This document shows, one piece after another, positions 10,791 through 19,385 of a stretch of 33,599 bases of DNA. Location of the stretch: positions 1 through 33,599 of the forward strand of contig NZ_FNYE01000057.1 of the NCBI RefSeq assembly GCF_900108945.1. Direction: 5' to 3'. The notes under the pieces are model-generated. The model had not been told where the DNA came from, searched no databases, and saw only the letters and a list, made by a program, of their open reading frames with translations. The first letter of the stretch is position 1. The number at the start of each line of letters is the position of its first letter. This stretch comes from Paraburkholderia diazotrophica (GTDB lineage Bacteria; Pseudomonadota; Gammaproteobacteria; Burkholderiales; Burkholderiaceae). A program made the position numbers and the translations under genes.

Positions 10791-12569
10791 ATGAAGATTG
10801 CAGGTGCTGAGATCCAACAGATTGCGAAAGCCGGCGCTTCGAGTCCTTCCGGCATGGACGGCCATGCATCGGGAGCACAGATTGTCTTGTCCGTCTTGCG
10901 TGGAGAGGGCGTGGAGACGGTTTGGGGATATCCAGGCGGCGCCGTCCTACCGCTTTACGACGCGCTCCAGGAAACCGTCGATATCACCCATTTGCTGGTT
11001 CGCCATGAACAGGCCGCCGTGCACGCGGCGGATGGCTTTGCGCGCGCAACGGGAAAGGTCGGGGTAGCGCTGGTGACATCGGGGCCGGGCGTGACAAACG
11101 CAGTGACGGGCATTGCGACTGCCTATTTCGATTCCATCCCGATGGTGGTGATCTCCGGCAACGTATCCACACACTCTATCGGAACCGATTCGTTTCAGGA
11201 GTGTGATGCCGTCGGCATTACACGCTCAGTCGTCAAGCATAACTTTCTGGTTCTGGATGCCTCGCAACTGGCGAAGACGCTGAAAAGCGCATTTCATATT
11301 GCCCGCACCGGACGCCCGGGACCTGTACTGGTGGATATTCCCAAAGACGTGCTTCAGGCGAAGACGCCATTGCGCGTTCCTGATTCCGTCACTCTGCGCT
11401 CCTACCGTCCACGCATGGATCCTCATACCGGACAGATGCGTCGGGCCGCTGAAGCGCTCGCGCGCTCAGAAAGGCCATGCATTCTGGTCGGTGGTGGAGC
11501 GGTTGCATCGGCTGCAAACGAGGAGATTGCGGAACTCGTGCGTCGACTCGATGCCCCGGTGACGAACACCTTGATGGCGCTTGGCGCCTTTCCGGCTTCG
11601 GACAGGCGGTGCCTCGGGATGCCAGGACTGCATGGAACATACGAAGCCAACATGGCGATGCAGCATTGCGACGTACTGATTGCGCTCGGTGCGAGATTCG
11701 ATGATCGGGTCATTGGAAATACAGCAGACTTCCGGTCAGATCGAAGGACGATTATTCATGTTGATATCGACCCCGCGACCATCGACAAGCGGGTGCAGGT
11801 TGACATACCGATCGTGGGAGACGTGAAGACCGCGGCGAACGGGATACTGGAGCAGCTCCGGGCACACCGTATCAACGACAGAAATCGCAACGACTGGTGG
11901 AGAGAGATAGAGAACTGGCGTGAGAAGCGCTGCCTCGCCTACGAGCCGGACGCTGATGTGATCAAGCCACAGTTTGTCATCCAACGGCTTTGGGAAGCCA
12001 CTGGAGGCGATGCCTATATTTGTTCCGACGTCGGACAGCACCAGATGTGGGCCGCGCAGTTGTATGGATTCAACAAACCTCGTCGATGGATCAGTTCGGG
12101 GGGCCTCGGAACGATGGGCGTCGGATTGCCTTATGCAATGGGCGTCAAACGCGCGTTTCCCGGCGCGGATGTGGTCGCAGTAACTGGGGACGGCTCGATC
12201 CAGATGTGCATCCAGGAGTTGTCGACCTGCAAGCAGTATGACCTCGGGGTGAAAATCGTTTCCCTCAACAACGGCTACCTGGGGATGGTGAGGCAACTGC
12301 AGCATGTGAATTATCGCGACCGTTACTCCCACTCGTACATGGACGCGTTGCCTGACTTTGTCGCACTCGCCCTCGCTTACGGGCATGTCGGCTTTCGCAT
12401 CGAGCGACCATGCGATGTCGAGCCGGTGCTGCGCGAAGCACTTGCCATGAAGCACCGTACGGTATTCATGGACTTTGCCATCGATCCGTCCGAGAACGTC
12501 TGGCCTATGGTTCGAGCGGGCGCGGGACTGACGGACATGCTGATGAATTCGCGCGACGTCGATCGGTAG
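10791..12569 (+). CDS. ilvB: Acetolactate synthase large (catalytic) subunit
   Basis: 592 residues from ATG 10791, which has GGGAG 6 bases upstream; an in-frame GTG at 10752 overlapping aceE is a less likely start. It is a ThDP enzyme with GYPGGAVLPLYDAL, the cofactor-activating E73 in RHEQAAVHAADG, a central FAD/transhydrogenase-like domain (VLVDIPKDV, LGARFDDRV) and the ThDP-binding GDGSIQMCIQEL...NNGYLGMVRQ near 466-495. It condenses two pyruvates to acetolactate, or pyruvate with 2-oxobutyrate, at the start of branched-chain amino acid synthesis. Biosynthetic enzymes usually need the regulatory subunit IlvN, and no ilvN follows. Instead the gene sits inside a pyruvate dehydrogenase operon, next to an Lrp-type regulator. 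Assignment to the acetolactate synthase family is firm; the physiological role is open. Confidence 0.93.
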   Translation: MKIAGAEIQQIAKAGASSPSGMDGHASGAQIVLSVLRGEGVETVWGYPGGAVLPLYDALQETVDITHLLVRHEQAAVHAADGFARATGKVGVALVTSGPGVTNAVTGIATAYFDSIPMVVISGNVSTHSIGTDSFQECDAVGITRSVVKHNFLVLDASQLAKTLKSAFHIARTGRPGPVLVDIPKDVLQAKTPLRVPDSVTLRSYRPRMDPHTGQMRRAAEALARSERPCILVGGGAVASAANEEIAELVRRLDAPVTNTLMALGAFPASDRRCLGMPGLHGTYEANMAMQHCDVLIALGARFDDRVIGNTADFRSDRRTIIHVDIDPATIDKRVQVDIPIVGDVKTAANGILEQLRAHRINDRNRNDWWREIENWREKRCLAYEPDADVIKPQFVIQRLWEATGGDAYICSDVGQHQMWAAQLYGFNKPRRWISSGGLGTMGVGLPYAMGVKRAFPGADVVAVTGDGSIQMCIQELSTCKQYDLGVKIVSLNNGYLGMVRQLQHVNYRDRYSHSYMDALPDFVALALAYGHVGFRIERPCDVEPVLREALAMKHRTVFMDFAIDPSENVWPMVRAGAGLTDMLMNSRDVDR

Positions 12570-12691
12570 TCGAGATGGCTAGGACTTCGGACAGCCCGGC
12601 GCCTGCTGCCTGTCCCGGCGTTGATGCATCCGCGAGAAACACTACGCAACGATTTGCTCTCGCGTTGGACCGCGATTGGGAGATTACTGAA

Positions 12692-14014
12692 GTGCATGTA
12701 ACCGAGATTAAGGTGCCCGATATCGGCGACTACAAGGGCGTCCCAGTCATCGAGGTGCTGGTTGCCCCCGGTGATGTAGTACGAGAGGAGCAATCGCTGG
12801 TTACCTTGGAGTCGGACAAGGCCACCATGGACGTGCCGAGTCCTTTTGCCGGCGTCGTTCGGGAAATAAAGCTCACGGTCGGCGATGCGGTGTCGGAAGG
12901 CTCCGTCATCCTGCTTATGGAGCCGCAAGATGCGGTGGCGCAGGCGGTAGCCAGTGAGATGGGCTCGGAGGCGAAGTCCGGGCTCCACTACGGTTCACCC
13001 ATTGCTAATGACCTGCGCGAACCTGCAGGCCGCCCTTCCGCCCCTGCGCCAGCGGCTGTGATCCCGGAGAAGGGGGGTGGGCTGAGCGGATCAAGCCATG
13101 CTTCGCCGTCGGTGCGCAAGTTCGCGCGCGAACTGGGCGTCGACGTGTCGCGCGTGCAAGGCACGGGTCCGAAGAGACGCATTACGCAGGACGACGTCAC
13201 CGTGTTCGTCAAGGGCGTGATGACGGGCCAGCGCGCGGCGCCCGCTGGGGCTGCCGCGCCGGCTGCCGCGGGTGGCGGCGAACTCGGCCTGCTGCCGTGG
13301 CCGAAGATCGACTTCACGAAGTTCGGCCCGATCGATCCGAAGCCGCTGTCGCGCATCAAGAAGATTTCCGGCGCGAACCTGCATCGCAACTGGGTGATGA
13401 TTCCGCATGTCACGAACAACGACGAAGCGGACATCACCGACCTCGAAGCGCTGCGCGTGCAACTGAACAAGGAACACGAAAAGGCGGGCGTGAAGTTCAC
13501 GATGCTTGCGTTCGTGATCAAGGCCGTCGTCGCGGCGCTCAAGAAATTCCCGACGTTCAATGCGAGCCTCGATGGCGACAACCTCGTGTTCAAGCAGTAC
13601 TACCACGTCGGGTTTGCCGCCGATACGCCGAACGGTCTCGTCGTGCCCGTGATCCGCGATGCGGACAAGAAGGGTCTCGTCGATATCGCGAAGGAAATGG
13701 CGGAGCTGTCGAAGCTCGCTCGCGAGGGCAAGCTCAAGCCCGATCAGATGCAAGGCGGCTGCTTCTCGATCTCGTCGCTCGGCGGCATCGGCGGCACGAA
13801 CTTCACGCCGATCATCAATGCGCCTGAGGTCGCGATCCTGGGCCTGTCCCGCAGCGCGATGAAGCCGGTGTGGGACGGCAAGCAGTTCGTGCCGCGCCTC
13901 ATGCTGCCCCTGTCGCTTTCATGGGATCACCGCGTCATTGATGGCGCAGAGGCTGGCCGCTTCAATGCCTATCTCGCCACAATTCTGGCTGACTATCGAC
14001 GGGTATCGCTTTGA
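12692..14014 (+). CDS. aceF: Pyruvate dehydrogenase E2, dihydrolipoamide acetyltransferase
   Basis: 440 residues from GTG 12692 (GGGAG at 12678-12682, 9-base spacing), which gives the usual N-terminus before EIKVPDIGDYK. An in-frame ATG at 12575, just after the ilvB-like stop, would add 39 unusual residues. Domains: a single lipoyl domain with K43 in LESDKATMDVP; a linker; a peripheral-subunit-binding domain (about 135-170, ASPSVRKFARELGVDVSRV); an Ala/Pro linker; and a catalytic domain from about 205 to the end with the active-site SLSWDHRVIDGAEAG (H413). It transfers acetyl from E1 to CoA and forms the core of the complex. Codon use from about 13095 to 13920 is more strongly GC-ending than the first 400 bases and the last 90, suggesting recombination with a chromosomal copy. 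Confidence 0.95.
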   Translation: MHVTEIKVPDIGDYKGVPVIEVLVAPGDVVREEQSLVTLESDKATMDVPSPFAGVVREIKLTVGDAVSEGSVILLMEPQDAVAQAVASEMGSEAKSGLHYGSPIANDLREPAGRPSAPAPAAVIPEKGGGLSGSSHASPSVRKFARELGVDVSRVQGTGPKRRITQDDVTVFVKGVMTGQRAAPAGAAAPAAAGGGELGLLPWPKIDFTKFGPIDPKPLSRIKKISGANLHRNWVMIPHVTNNDEADITDLEALRVQLNKEHEKAGVKFTMLAFVIKAVVAALKKFPTFNASLDGDNLVFKQYYHVGFAADTPNGLVVPVIRDADKKGLVDIAKEMAELSKLAREGKLKPDQMQGGCFSISSLGGIGGTNFTPIINAPEVAILGLSRSAMKPVWDGKQFVPRLMLPLSLSWDHRVIDGAEAGRFNAYLATILADYRRVSL

Positions 14015-14055
14015 CCCGCACCGCCCCGGTACAACCGCAGGGAAGAAACCAATAA

Positions 14056-15798
14056 ATGACGCTTATTGATGTAAAGGTGCCCGACATCGGCGACTTCAAG
14101 GACATCGAGGTTATCGACGTCAACATCAAGGCCGGTGACGTCATCGAGAAAGAACAGACGCTGCTCACGCTCGAGTCGGACAAGGCCACGATGGAAGTGC
14201 CCAGCGACGTCGCGGGCACCGTCAGGGAAGTGAAGATCAAGGCGGGCGACAAGGCTTCGCAAGGCACTGTGATCGCGCTGGTCGAGGCTTCGGAAGGCTT
14301 AGCCGCGTCCGCGCCGAAGGCCGAGGCACCGACGGCCGCCGAAGTTTCGAAAACCGCCGCGCCGCAAGCCGGCAGCTTCAGCGGCAGCGCCGACATCGAG
14401 TGCGACATGCTCGTGCTCGGCGCGGGCCCCGGCGGTTACTCGGCCGCGTTCCGCTCGGCCGACCTTGGCATGAAGACCGTGCTCGTCGAACGCTATCCGA
14501 CGCTCGGCGGCGTGTGTCTGAATGTCGGCTGCATTCCGTCGAAGGCGCTCTTGCACACCGCGCTCGTCATGGACGAAGTGGACGAACTCGCCGCGCACGG
14601 CATTTCGTTCGGCAAGCCACAGATCGACCTCGACAAGCTGCGCGACTTCAAGTCGGGCGTCGTCAAGAAGCTGACGGGCGGTCTCGCCGGCATGGCGAAG
14701 GCGCGCAAGGTCGAAGTCGTCACGGGCGTCGGCACGTTCGTCGATCCGCATCATATGGAAGTGCAGGGCGAGAGCGGCAAGAAGGTGGTCCGCTTCAAGC
14801 AGGCGATCATCGCGGCCGGCTCGCAAGCCGTGAAGCTGCCGTTCATTCCGGAAGATCCGCGCGTCGTCGATTCGACGGGCGCGCTCGAACTGCCCCAGAT
14901 TCCGAAGCGCATGCTCGTGATCGGCGGCGGCATCATCGGGCTGGAAATGGCAACCGTCTATGCGACGCTCGGCGCGCAGATCGACGTCGTCGAGATGCTC
15001 GACGGCCTGATGCTGGGCGCGGACCGCGATCTCGTGAAGGTCTGGGAGAAGTTCAACAGCCAGCGTTTCACCAACGTCATGCTGAAGACGAAGACCACGG
15101 CCGCCGAAGCGAAGCCGGACGGCATCTATGTGTCGTTCGAAGGCGAGAAGGCGCCCGCCGAGTCGCAACGCTACGACCTCGTGCTCGTCGCCGTGGGCCG
15201 CAGCCCGAACGGCAAGAAGATCGGCGCGGACAAGGCAGGCGTGGCCGTGACGGATCGAGGCTCCATCGAAGTCGACAGGCAGCAGCGCACCAACGTGCCG
15301 CACATCTTCGCGATCGGCGATATCGTCGGTCAGCCGATGCTTGCGCACAAGGCCGTGCATGAAGGCCACGTCGCGGCGGAAGCGGCGCACGGCGAAAAGG
15401 CGTACTTCGACGCGCTGCAGATTCCGTCGGTGGCCTACACCGATCCGGAAGTGGCGTGGGCGGGCAAGACGGAAGACCAGTGCAAGGCCGAAGGCATCAA
15501 GTACGGCAAGGCGGTATTCCCGTGGGCCGCGTCGGGCCGCGCGATCGCCAACGGCCGCGACGAGGGCTTCACGAAGCTGATCTTCGACGAAGAAACGCAT
15601 CGTGTGATTGGCGGGGGCATTGTCGGCCTGAATGCGGGCGACCTGATCAGCGAAGTCTGCCTCGCGGTGGAAATGGGCGCGGATGCGACCGACATCGGCA
15701 AGACGATCCATCCGCACCCGACGCTCGGCGAATCGATCGGCATGGCCGCCGAGCTGTACGAAGGTGTCTGTACTGACTTGCCGCGGACAAAGCGGTAA
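14056..15798 (+). CDS. lpdA: Dihydrolipoyl dehydrogenase (PDH E3) with N-terminal lipoyl domain
   Basis: 580 residues. ATG 14056 is preceded by AGGGAAG with about 10-base spacing, 41 bases after aceF. The N-terminal lipoyl domain has K43 in LESDKATMEVP, a fusion common in beta-proteobacterial E3 proteins. This is followed by the FAD-binding GAGPGGYSAAFRSADLG, the redox disulfide C154/C159 in GVCLNVGCIPSK, the NAD-binding GGGIIGLEMATVYATLGA, and the catalytic His/Glu of HPHPTLGES (about H554, E559). It reoxidises dihydrolipoamide with NAD+. Last gene of the operon. Its interior uses very GC-rich codons unlike its first 45 and last 60 bases, again suggesting a converted tract. Confidence 0.96.
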   Translation: MTLIDVKVPDIGDFKDIEVIDVNIKAGDVIEKEQTLLTLESDKATMEVPSDVAGTVREVKIKAGDKASQGTVIALVEASEGLAASAPKAEAPTAAEVSKTAAPQAGSFSGSADIECDMLVLGAGPGGYSAAFRSADLGMKTVLVERYPTLGGVCLNVGCIPSKALLHTALVMDEVDELAAHGISFGKPQIDLDKLRDFKSGVVKKLTGGLAGMAKARKVEVVTGVGTFVDPHHMEVQGESGKKVVRFKQAIIAAGSQAVKLPFIPEDPRVVDSTGALELPQIPKRMLVIGGGIIGLEMATVYATLGAQIDVVEMLDGLMLGADRDLVKVWEKFNSQRFTNVMLKTKTTAAEAKPDGIYVSFEGEKAPAESQRYDLVLVAVGRSPNGKKIGADKAGVAVTDRGSIEVDRQQRTNVPHIFAIGDIVGQPMLAHKAVHEGHVAAEAAHGEKAYFDALQIPSVAYTDPEVAWAGKTEDQCKAEGIKYGKAVFPWAASGRAIANGRDEGFTKLIFDEETHRVIGGGIVGLNAGDLISEVCLAVEMGADATDIGKTIHPHPTLGESIGMAAELYEGVCTDLPRTKR

Positions 15799-15946
15799 GG
15801 GTCGATCGATGACTGTATGAATGACTGGGCGCGTACTGCAGCGCGGGAACTATCGTCCATGGTGATCGACGACCCAGCACACCCTGGCTCTCCGTCGATC
15901 GTCGCCTGGTCAACTCAAGAGAGCCGGAACATAAGGAGTAAGCCGC

Positions 15947-16267
15947 ATGGGACCGCAACGACGTTGGGTATGGGCGTGCCGGAATTCAGGCTACGATTGG
16001 ATGAACACGCATAACTTCATCGGCGCAACACCGTTTGACGATATTGTTGCCCCGGCTTTTCAGTCCAACCATCAGCAACTCAAACACATGATTTCGCTAA
16101 ACGAAGTGGCCGCGCCGACCCAGACGAAACCGGTGTCTACGCGACCTGCCAAAGGGAAGCAGGTTTCACTCTATGCTTCGTTGTTACAAAGTCCGACATC
16201 GATGCTGGTGAGCGTTGTGAATGAACGGGCCGATGTCTCGCACGTTGCAATTCTCGGCTACAACTGA
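15947..16267 (+). CDS. Small hypothetical protein
   Basis: 106 residues starting at ATG 15947, behind a near-ideal ribosome binding site (AAGGAG at 15933-15938, 8-base spacing). I recognise no family. The N-terminus is rich in Trp/Arg (RRWVWACRN), with no membrane segment or signal peptide. An inner ATG at 16001 (MNTHNFIGATPF) is possible. It lies 148 bases after lpdA on the same strand and could be read through from that operon. The strong start signal is the main reason to believe it. Confidence 0.42.
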   Translation: MGPQRRWVWACRNSGYDWMNTHNFIGATPFDDIVAPAFQSNHQQLKHMISLNEVAAPTQTKPVSTRPAKGKQVSLYASLLQSPTSMLVSVVNERADVSHVAILGYN

Positions 16268-17727
16268 ATGGAGGCGGCGCAATCGAGCGGTTCCGTGTCT
16301 GCGCGTTACGGCGCACATCTGTTACTGCGAGAGCGACGCGCGGGCAGAGCTCGAGAGCCCGTTCGCCGCATGCAAACTGCACTTCACCGGGAGAGCCGAA
16401 AATCGTCTACTGACGACAACCGAAGAGGCGAGTATCCTGTGCACGCTTTGACGTTTTCGGGTAGTCCAGTCGCGCGCGATACGCGTGCAGTGTCGCAAAG
16501 CACAGCGACTTCGCGCACGGTGGCCGGTAATACGGGGTAGGCGATAGATGTATGAGTCGAGAGGCTCATATGCTGTTCCTGGAATGAAGGCGGCGCAATT
16601 TCGCTGCGCGTACCCAGATTCCGCAGCGGGTCTCAACTACCTTGGATGCGTACGCGATCCGGCGCCAAGCTTGGATCGTGGAAGTATATTTTATTCGGCG
16701 TCCCTCGCCTTCGATTCAAATTGGCAGCATGACTATCCGGAAGTTGAGATTTAACTAATTGACATGGCATTTCGCGTCACAAACATCAGGCCAACCACGC
16801 ATGCTCGCCTCCCCGCTGCTGGGTTTATTGATCCATCGCTCCGCAACCATCTATGTTTCAGTGCTTTGCGAATGAATACGGGTCCGCGTTTCATTTGGGA
16901 ACGATCGTGCGCACGTTGTTTGTGTCGTTCTATCTGTTTGTCGCAGGCTACGGCGACGGAAATCTGGCAGATTATTCCAAAGCGGATCTCAGGTTGAGCG
17001 AGCTTGCCATGGCGCGCAACGTTGGGGCCAGGTACCGCTTGGGTGCCCACGCGGTGAGCCTACCGCCCGGCTGCTGGCGCTCTACGATACTCAGCTTCAG
17101 GCAGCACCGCTCGACGAACTGATCGGAGCACATCGACGAGCCGACCGGAATATCAATTCTCCACCTGAAGAGCGATCGTCGGTCGCTGAACTAGTGCAAC
17201 GCTCAAGGAGAAGAGTGGAGATTTAGCAGCGACAGGCCAGCAACGAATTTCTCGTGCAGGCAAGGCTAATGTTTTCGAGACGGCGCACTACCTGTTTGTA
17301 GCTTTCAGAGATTACTGTAAGTGGAACGACGTCAGCGCCCGTTAGCCCTCGGAGGGAAGCTGGAGAGCGTCAGACAGATCGCACTTGCTCCGCGCTAGCT
17401 CGATTCCGGTCGGCCCCTTGCGGGACCACGCCGAACCGGCGGCAGTGCGGCGATCTTCGCGTTGCCCTCGTGTCACTGAACGGCATATTCGAGTCATTCC
17501 CGGATCGGCGTGTTCGAGCCAGTGCGTGAGCCCGGGCAATCGGGCCACTCAATGATTGGTATATAGAAGGCACCTCGACCGGCGTAATTGAACACATAGC
17601 GGGCTCGGGGTCCCCGGCCCAGCCAAAACCCTCGGTGCAGGTCAAGGTACCTCGAATAAAGGTAAACCCCTGTTGAAATACCAGGCATACCACGTATCCT
17701 TTACATATGGTTCGTGAGGAGTGTGAG
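16268..17727. other. Long gene-poor stretch with coding debris
   Basis: Nearly 1.5 kb without a convincing intact gene. Short plus-strand ORFs begin at 16268 and 16548 but match nothing I know. The possible broken gene at 16853-17226 is listed separately. On the minus strand, 17494-17688 translates to a coherent-looking aromatic-rich segment (HRGFWLGRGPRARYVFNY) of unknown origin. I read the region as decaying accessory DNA. Confidence 0.45.
16853..17226 (+). pseudogene. Possible frameshifted small gene of unknown function
   Basis: Reading 16853 onward gives a coherent alpha/beta-looking sequence (VRTLFVSFYLFVAGYGDGN, then SKADLRLSELAMARNVGARY) up to about 17050. After a one-base frame change it continues as ARLLALYDTQLQAAPLDELI to a stop near 17226. 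The two parts together would make about 120 residues. No family recognised and no clear ribosome binding site. Given only because both halves look like real protein. Confidence 0.28.
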
Positions 17728-18003
17728 ATGGACATCACCGGAAGCTCTCTGCGCGCGATTGTCACGAAATGGCTCGCGCCTACGGCGTGTTCACCGGTAG
17801 CCCTGACGCGACTACGGTACGCTAATGCCAGTTCACTGCGATGCGTTCGCGCAGAGCGTATTGGTTCGCGACATACCGTGGCAATCTTCTTCTTCCAACA
17901 CGGTGACGGATCGTGGTCGGTATTTCCTCCCGCACCTCCGCGGCCGACAATGCGGGCGGTTGCGGCGGCTGATTCAGGACGGGTGATGGACAATCGGCAA
18001 TGA
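17728..18003 (+). CDS. Small conserved hypothetical protein (HGDGxWxVFPP family)
   Basis: 91 residues from ATG 17728, with GAGGAG at 17716-17721 and 6-base spacing (an upstream in-frame ATG at 17707 lacks this). The centre and C-terminus read AIFFFQHGDGSWSVFPP. The protein on the minus strand at 32429-32674 contains LFFFRHGDGTWHVFPP, and both share SLR near the N-terminus plus an Arg/Ala-rich middle. They are clearly the same family, which I know only as Burkholderia hypothetical proteins. Probably a small soluble beta-rich protein. The stop overlaps the next start (ATGA), so it is coupled to the 18000 gene. Confidence 0.68.
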   Translation: MDITGSSLRAIVTKWLAPTACSPVALTRLRYANASSLRCVRAERIGSRHTVAIFFFQHGDGSWSVFPPAPPRPTMRAVAAADSGRVMDNRQ

Positions 18004-18206
18004 AGGGGAAAGCGATGGACTTGGAACGAAAGGCGCGCGAGTCGGGCATGTTGATCGTCCTTGACGGTCGCATCGGCTGCGAAGAATACAAGAGCGTTTA
18101 CGGCTCACTGGATGCGCTCCGGCGGTTTGCGAATAGCATTAGAGAGGAGGCGGTAAACCGACTTCAATCGAATGGCCTTCGCGCACGATCGGCGGACCTG
18201 AGTTGA
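18000..18206 (+). CDS. Small hypothetical protein
   Basis: 68 residues. ATG 18000 overlaps the TGA of the preceding gene; a second in-frame ATG at 18015 has a better ribosome binding site (AAGGGGAAAG) and may be the true start, giving 63 residues. It is helical and charged, with the stretch MLIVLDGRIGCEEYKS and then a second helix (LDALRRFANSIREEAVNRL). No family recognised. Coupled translation with the HGDG-family gene suggests a shared function. The comparable locus at 32193-32674 also pairs the HGDG gene with a small downstream ORF, but the two downstream proteins do not look alike. Confidence 0.55.
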   Translation: MKGKAMDLERKARESGMLIVLDGRIGCEEYKSVYGSLDALRRFANSIREEAVNRLQSNGLRARSADLS

Positions 18207-18562
18207 GCCGCGACTTCATTATGCCTAGGCGCGGTCCGCGATCTCGTGAGAGTCCGAGTAAGGCTTGACTAGCGCTCGGAAACCCGTCGACCTCAGGGAT
18301 CGCCAACAACGGCCTGTCGATTCTTGCCAGGCAGCGTATGTTACTTGGTCCAAGGCGGGCCGACACAATGGTGTAATTTGCGCGACACTTATCCGTGAGA
18401 TTCTTCAAGCCTCACCGACGACTCGAGGCCTCAATTTCGCATGTTGGGCTCCCATTAAATTTTCAGCGTGTTTAAGTGCCGGACTACGATCCGATCCACG
18501 GACGGCGGCGGGAAACACCACATTCTCTCGCCGCACATTGAGGCGCGCTAACGCTTCAGCGT
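18207..18562. other. Intergenic stretch, nothing recognised
   Basis: About 355 bases with only broken frames. No convincing promoter, terminator or RNA gene seen. Confidence 0.4.
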
Positions 18563-18592
18563 TTGAAGCACTTGGAAACCCTAGAGAACACT

Positions 18593-18907
18593 ATGGCTTG
18601 GGCCAAATACGGCTGGTCAGGTCGGTCGACCCTTCACGTCTTCGAGCAGGAAGGCGGCTGGCATTGGGGCATCACGATTCCACGAGACCAGGGATCGGGT
18701 GGATTCAAGTTGGTTGCGTTCAGTACGCAGGTCTATGTGAGTGAAAGCGATGCGCGCGAGAACGGCGAAGACGCACTTCGGCGGCGGCGCGACGACGACA
18801 GTGTTGTCGTGCCACAGGCTGGGACGATCAACTTTCATGGTGCGGGAGGCCGCGCGCTTCGAGACGTCGATGATTCTTACGGCATTTGCCTCAAGAAGGA
18901 AGACTAG
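18593..18907 (+). CDS. Small hypothetical protein
   Basis: 104 residues from ATG 18593 (purine-rich AGAGAA upstream); the frame is open a little further upstream via TTG 18563. Sequence begins MAWAKYGWSGRSTLHVFEQE and is rich in Trp/Gly at the N-terminus and Arg/Asp in the middle (RRRRDDD). It ends LKKED. No signal peptide or membrane segment. No family recognised. Its last 50 bases overlap, on the opposite strand, the truncated end of an SDR remnant, so the SDR decay may have coincided with the arrival of this gene. Confidence 0.5.
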   Translation: MAWAKYGWSGRSTLHVFEQEGGWHWGITIPRDQGSGGFKLVAFSTQVYVSESDARENGEDALRRRRDDDSVVVPQAGTINFHGAGGRALRDVDDSYGICLKKED

Positions 18908-19285
18908 CGTTGCTCGCATGACTGCAAGGACGCCGAACATGTTCATCTCGAACACGATGCGCATATTGTCGATGAATTCACCGCTGACCTGACGCGCCCG
19001 AATTATCCTTCAACGGTGCACCTCGGCGTGGCTGGATGCCCACTTCCCGCTTGTTGATCGGCACGTCGAGGTTTCCGAGGGACGCTTCTTCTACCTGGCT
19101 GCCGCCGCAATAGATGTCGCCCCGTCTGTTGACGTCAAGATGGATGGCTTGGGCGTCTGTCCCGACGGACTTCATCGCCATCGCGACGGCGTCAAGTCGC
19201 CGAGCGCCCAGAGGACCGGACCTTGACGCCTCTCGACGCCAGATCCTTGGCAATTTGGCCCCCGAGTTGTAGGAAAACACACCAA
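18857..19285 (-). pseudogene. Short-chain dehydrogenase/reductase remnant
   Basis: Minus-strand frames from 19285 downward give pieces of an SDR Rossmann fold in order. LGGQIAKDLASRGVKV is the helix after the TGxxxGIG turn. Then come SVGTDAQAIHLDVN (the LDV/NAD-binding Asp region), LGNLDVPIN (normally LDVLINNAG), MRIVFEMNMFGVLAVMRA (normally the FETNVFGVLAVT helix) and RIIDVSK (normally RIVNVSS). At least two frame changes occur, the NNAG motif is damaged, and the catalytic YxxxK half is missing. Dead gene; substrate unknown. Confidence 0.68.
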
Positions 19286-19385
19286 CGAAAGCGCACCGCA
19301 TTCTCTGCGCGCCGGCGCAGGGCAAGATAAATGTGCCGACGCGCTCTCGCCCCGATCGGCCGGCGTACGCAGTAAATGAGTAAAT

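Noticed and set aside
12575..12691. Upstream ATG start for aceF.
   Set aside because: It would add 39 residues unlike any lipoyl-domain start; GTG 12692 has a good ribosome binding site and gives the standard N-terminus.
14299..15717. A 472-codon open frame antisense to lpdA.
   Set aside because: It is a shadow of GC-rich codon use in lpdA; composition is His/Arg/Asp-rich with no family features.
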